Assembly (NCBI GenBank): GCA_900759415.1
Contig: CAAEVC010000117.1
Span: 1 to 34,096, forward strand
Origin: an uncultured Dialister sp.
Lineage (GTDB): Bacteria; Bacillota; Negativicutes; Veillonellales; Dialisteraceae
Length of the DNA stretch: 34,096 bases
Reading direction: 5' to 3'
A model generated the notes under the pieces. It worked only from the letters and a program-made list of their open reading frames with translations, ran no database searches and was not told where the DNA came from. Positions 31,388 through 34,096 of the stretch are shown one piece after another; positions within the stretch are counted from its first letter, which is position 1, and the number at the start of each line of letters is the position of its first letter. The position numbers were made by a program, and so were the translations under genes.

Positions 31388-32668
31388 TTACAGGATCCCT
31401 TTTATCAGCGGCGTCCAGAGGAATGTAAGAAAGAGATAGAAAATACATCCCCCGAGAAAGCCTACGAGCGCCCCATTGATGCGGATGCCCTCCAGTTCCT
31501 GATGTACTTTAGATTCTACGAATTCATTGAGTTCTCCATCACTGAATCCGCGGAGCACTTTCAGGATGACAGAAGAAAGGAAACTATGTTCATAGGAAAT
31601 GAATTCCGTTAAAAGACTTCTGGCAAAATCATCGGCTCCAGCTTTGAATGTTTCATTTCTCTGAAGAGACAGTATTCCCCGATGAATCATATCCTGAAGC
31701 CGGGGCACCAGATGAGACTGGAAACGGTCTTTCCTTCCCCAGGCATCAAGAAAAGATTCTGCCGCATCGTCGATTTTTTCTTCCACAGGAAACGCCTCGA
31801 AGAGACGGGTCCCAAAGGCAGAAATCCCCTTTTCTGTCCTTTCATCTTCAAGGAATGCATGGACCATACGTCCCCAGCGGTAAAGGAGCTGGCGGCGGAA
31901 AGGATGATCCTTTTCCCGCCATGTCCTTATTTCTTCTGCCAGTGCTTCCACCGATGCATCAGCCAGTGCTTCATAATCGATGGCACCGGTCTTCCGTCCC
32001 AGCCAGTAACCGATACTTCCCCAGAATCCTTTTTCTTCCCTGTCCCCTCTTTCTTCCATGAAATCAGCAATCTGTCTTTTCGTCTCCTCCCGGGAAAGTT
32101 TTTCCTCTACTGCCAGAAGAAGACAGTCCAGCCATTCTTCTCTGTTCATTTCCTTAAGGAGCTGTTCTTTCCCATAACGGGCAAAGGATGAAATCTGATT
32201 TCCAGCTTCTTTTCTTGCCAGCTTTCCGGCTTCTGCCCGGTGCTTTTCCACAAAGTCTACAAGAAGGAAGGCGCCCTTTTCTGCAAAGCTCCGCTCTATT
32301 TCTTCCTGCCTTCCCTCTTTCCCGGAAAGCCATTGAAAAGCGCCATCTATGACAGAAAAACTCTCAATCCATTTCACCATGTTTTCCCTGGAAAGAAGGG
32401 TATTGTTCACGTCTTTCATGCTGCGGATAATGCGCTCCCGGTTGGCAGGAATCACGGGCCGGTAAGGCAGATAGAACCGCCTTCTGAATAGGGCTTCCAC
32501 AGCGATGAAATCTGCTACGCAGCCTATGAAGCAGGATTGGACGAGGAAATAAAGAATGGAAAACCATTTCTCCTCTTTAAAGGGACCTGCCAGAGAAAGG
32601 ATGCACAGAATCAGGAAGAAGATAAGAGAAAGTGCAAGGATGCCATTGGCTTTTCTGTATCGTTTCAC
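31388..32668 (-). CDS. DUF445 family membrane protein (second of tandem pair)
   Basis: A 426-aa protein with two N-terminal membrane helices (about 10-28 and 38-58), the DUF445 start region FIGCVADFIAVEALFRR, a long helical, coiled-coil-rich cytoplasmic or periplasmic body, and a C-terminal helix after RINGALVGFLGG. It starts at GTG overlapping the stop of the preceding paralogue (GTGA), with AGGAGG before it. The molecular role of the family is unknown. No clear terminator was found in 31274-31387. Confidence 0.85.
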   Translation of the reverse strand: MKRYRKANGILALSLIFFLILCILSLAGPFKEEKWFSILYFLVQSCFIGCVADFIAVEALFRRRFYLPYRPVIPANRERIIRSMKDVNNTLLSRENMVKWIESFSVIDGAFQWLSGKEGRQEEIERSFAEKGAFLLVDFVEKHRAEAGKLARKEAGNQISSFARYGKEQLLKEMNREEWLDCLLLAVEEKLSREETKRQIADFMEERGDREEKGFWGSIGYWLGRKTGAIDYEALADASVEALAEEIRTWREKDHPFRRQLLYRWGRMVHAFLEDERTEKGISAFGTRLFEAFPVEEKIDDAAESFLDAWGRKDRFQSHLVPRLQDMIHRGILSLQRNETFKAGADDFARSLLTEFISYEHSFLSSVILKVLRGFSDGELNEFVESKVHQELEGIRINGALVGFLGGCIFYLFLTFLWTPLIKGIL

Positions 32669-33891
32669 AGTGCACCTCCTCCATGGGTAATCACATAGAA
32701 AAGAAGGCCCAGTATGGCGCCGGAAAGGGAACCGTTAATGCGGATCATGGCCACATCATCGCCTGTCCCTTCTTCTGCCAGTTCTGAAAGTGCCTTTCCA
32801 TCGAACTTTTCCAGTTTCATTTCCACGACCTGTCCCACCATCTGATGAATGGTGCTCACATAGGGAAGGATAGAGCGGAGAAGGAATGCATCAAAACTCC
32901 TTCTCTTCTCATCATTTTTCAGCATGTCATCAGCAAGAGACAGTACTTTTTCAGAGGCAAGAGAGGCTATATCTTCCTTCTTCCTCTCCCAGAGGCGGCC
33001 TGAAAAATCTCTCCCCTTCTCTTCCAGTAAGGAGCGGATCAATCCGGTAATCCGATGATTCACCTTCTGTTTCAGCAATGCATCATGGGCAAGCCGATTT
33101 GCAATTTCATCGTACTTCCTTTCGATAAGCGCCGAAACTTCGCTTTCTGAATCGGTCAGCATATCTGAAAGGGAAATGATTTTCTCCCGGACCAGTGCTA
33201 CCATTTCTTCTTCCCGGTCCTTCATTGCATTTTTAAAAATGCGGTGCAGTCCAAGCCATCCGGTATCCTCATATTTATTCCAGGCAGAAAGATAAATCTT
33301 CCGTACTTCTTCCAGAGTAAATTCATTCTGCAGGAATGAGCGGACTTCCCTTGAGAGTACGAAGAGCAGTTCATTCCTTCCCTCATAGGTTTTAAAGGAT
33401 TTCATCACAGAAGAAATCCAGGCGGCCCAGTCCGTTTCTTCTGCAAGCTGCGAAAGATTTCCTCCCGTGACTTCCCAGAGCCAGTCCTTATCTACCCCGG
33501 ACAGGATGACCAGAAAGGCATCAGTAATCATCTTTTCCACGGCCTTCCTGTTCTGTCCTATCCATCCTTCCACCACCGAAGATGCAGTATGTTCGGTGAG
33601 AAGCGCTTTCATCCGCCGCTCGGTCAGAAGCTCTTTCATCACCATATCCTTTGCCATAGAGAGGATTTTATTCCGGTTTCTGAAAATGAGATCCGTCCGG
33701 AAGGGTATGCCCAGAGGTTTTCCAAAGAGGGATGCAGTGCCGAACCAGTCTGCAAAACCGGCGACAGTGGCCGCAAAGGAAAGATGAAACATGCCGCCCC
33801 AGAGAGGGCTTACATCCATAAAAGGAGCTGACACAAGAGCAGCTGCTGCAGAAGCAGCAAGAATCCCGTTGGCAATCCCTGTCTTCTTCAT
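32665..33891 (-). CDS. DUF445 family membrane protein (first of tandem pair)
   Basis: A 408-aa paralogue of the next gene. Same layout: N-terminal membrane helices with VAGFADWFGTASLFGKPLG, the NRNKILSMAKDMV segment, a long helical body, and the C-terminal motif RINGSLSGAILG before the last membrane helix. The frame includes an ATG at 33897, but that lies on the GGAGG itself; the ATG at 33891 is 6 nt from it and is chosen. Overlap with the second gene suggests the two make a hetero-oligomer. Function unknown. Confidence 0.87.
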   Translation of the reverse strand: MKKTGIANGILAASAAAALVSAPFMDVSPLWGGMFHLSFAATVAGFADWFGTASLFGKPLGIPFRTDLIFRNRNKILSMAKDMVMKELLTERRMKALLTEHTASSVVEGWIGQNRKAVEKMITDAFLVILSGVDKDWLWEVTGGNLSQLAEETDWAAWISSVMKSFKTYEGRNELLFVLSREVRSFLQNEFTLEEVRKIYLSAWNKYEDTGWLGLHRIFKNAMKDREEEMVALVREKIISLSDMLTDSESEVSALIERKYDEIANRLAHDALLKQKVNHRITGLIRSLLEEKGRDFSGRLWERKKEDIASLASEKVLSLADDMLKNDEKRRSFDAFLLRSILPYVSTIHQMVGQVVEMKLEKFDGKALSELAEEGTGDDVAMIRINGSLSGAILGLLFYVITHGGGAL

Positions 33892-33923
33892 TTCCATCCT
33901 CCTTCCAGTGATATCTTTCCTTC

Positions 33924-33929
33924 ATTATA
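33924..33929 (-). promoter_or_regulatory. -10 element for the DUF445 pair
   Basis: A perfect TATAAT on the minus strand about 33 bp upstream of the start; no convincing -35. The rest of 33930-34096 shows no gene; a GGAC/GTCC hairpin with A/T arms lies at 34012-34035. Confidence 0.4.
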
Positions 33930-34096
33930 ACCGATAGAGAAATAGCGATGGGGAAATCCGCCTATTTCACCGCTTCCCCTCTTCTCCAGTGTATGAATAA
34001 TGAGGGTTATAGGACAAAAAGTGTGTTTTTAGTCCCAGTAAAAACTAATATCAAAATCAGTTTTATGAAGTTCTCCCCAAACAACAGCGTCTCCCC

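Overview
The window looks like chromosomal DNA of a Bacillota (Firmicutes) bacterium, most probably a Negativicutes/Veillonellales type (Dialister- or Megasphaera-like). This is an inference from mid-40s GC by eye, strong AGGAGG ribosome sites, consensus sigma-A promoters, T-box leaders, lipoprotein ABC receptors and the general look of the proteins. Almost everything is on the minus strand; the only convincing plus-strand gene is a universal stress protein at 27674-28102. No rRNA, tRNA, CRISPR array, phage or complete insertion sequence was found.

Positions 1-11532, read right to left, form a de novo purine cluster: promoter, a structured RNA that resembles 6S RNA, a terminator, then purE, purC, purF, purM, and after an interruption purN, purH, purD. 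The interruption (3850-6955) is a complete acetylated-intermediate lysine/diaminopimelate set (dapH, dapL, patA) with its own promoter. purK, purB, purL/Q/S are not here.

Positions 11606-20129 hold a DusB-type tRNA-dihydrouridine synthase, a branched-chain amino acid binding lipoprotein behind a T-box leader with two antiterminator/terminator units, and a six-gene transport operon. That operon has a 36-aa membrane peptide, a UroD/MtaA-like methyltransferase, an ABC receptor, two permeases, an ATPase and an SDR oxidoreductase. It sits behind a second T-box leader whose specifier (UGC) and T-box base both point to tRNA-Cys, with a degenerate second T-box-like unit after the small ORF. This is the most unusual part of the window.

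Positions 20349-26750 are the conserved housekeeping group S1-domain protein, Ppx/GppA, tilS, hpt, ftsH, plus a nitroreductase. Positions 26781-34096 hold an uncharacterised protein, the stress protein, a possible small non-autonomous repeat, guaA, an apt-like phosphoribosyltransferase, a secreted unknown protein and two tandem DUF445 membrane proteins. Purine salvage and GMP synthesis genes (hpt, guaA, apt-like) therefore accompany the de novo cluster. Starts were moved downstream of the longest ORF where a ribosome site decided it (purH, purN, patA, purE, ftsH, S1 protein, nitroreductase, secreted protein, second DUF445).
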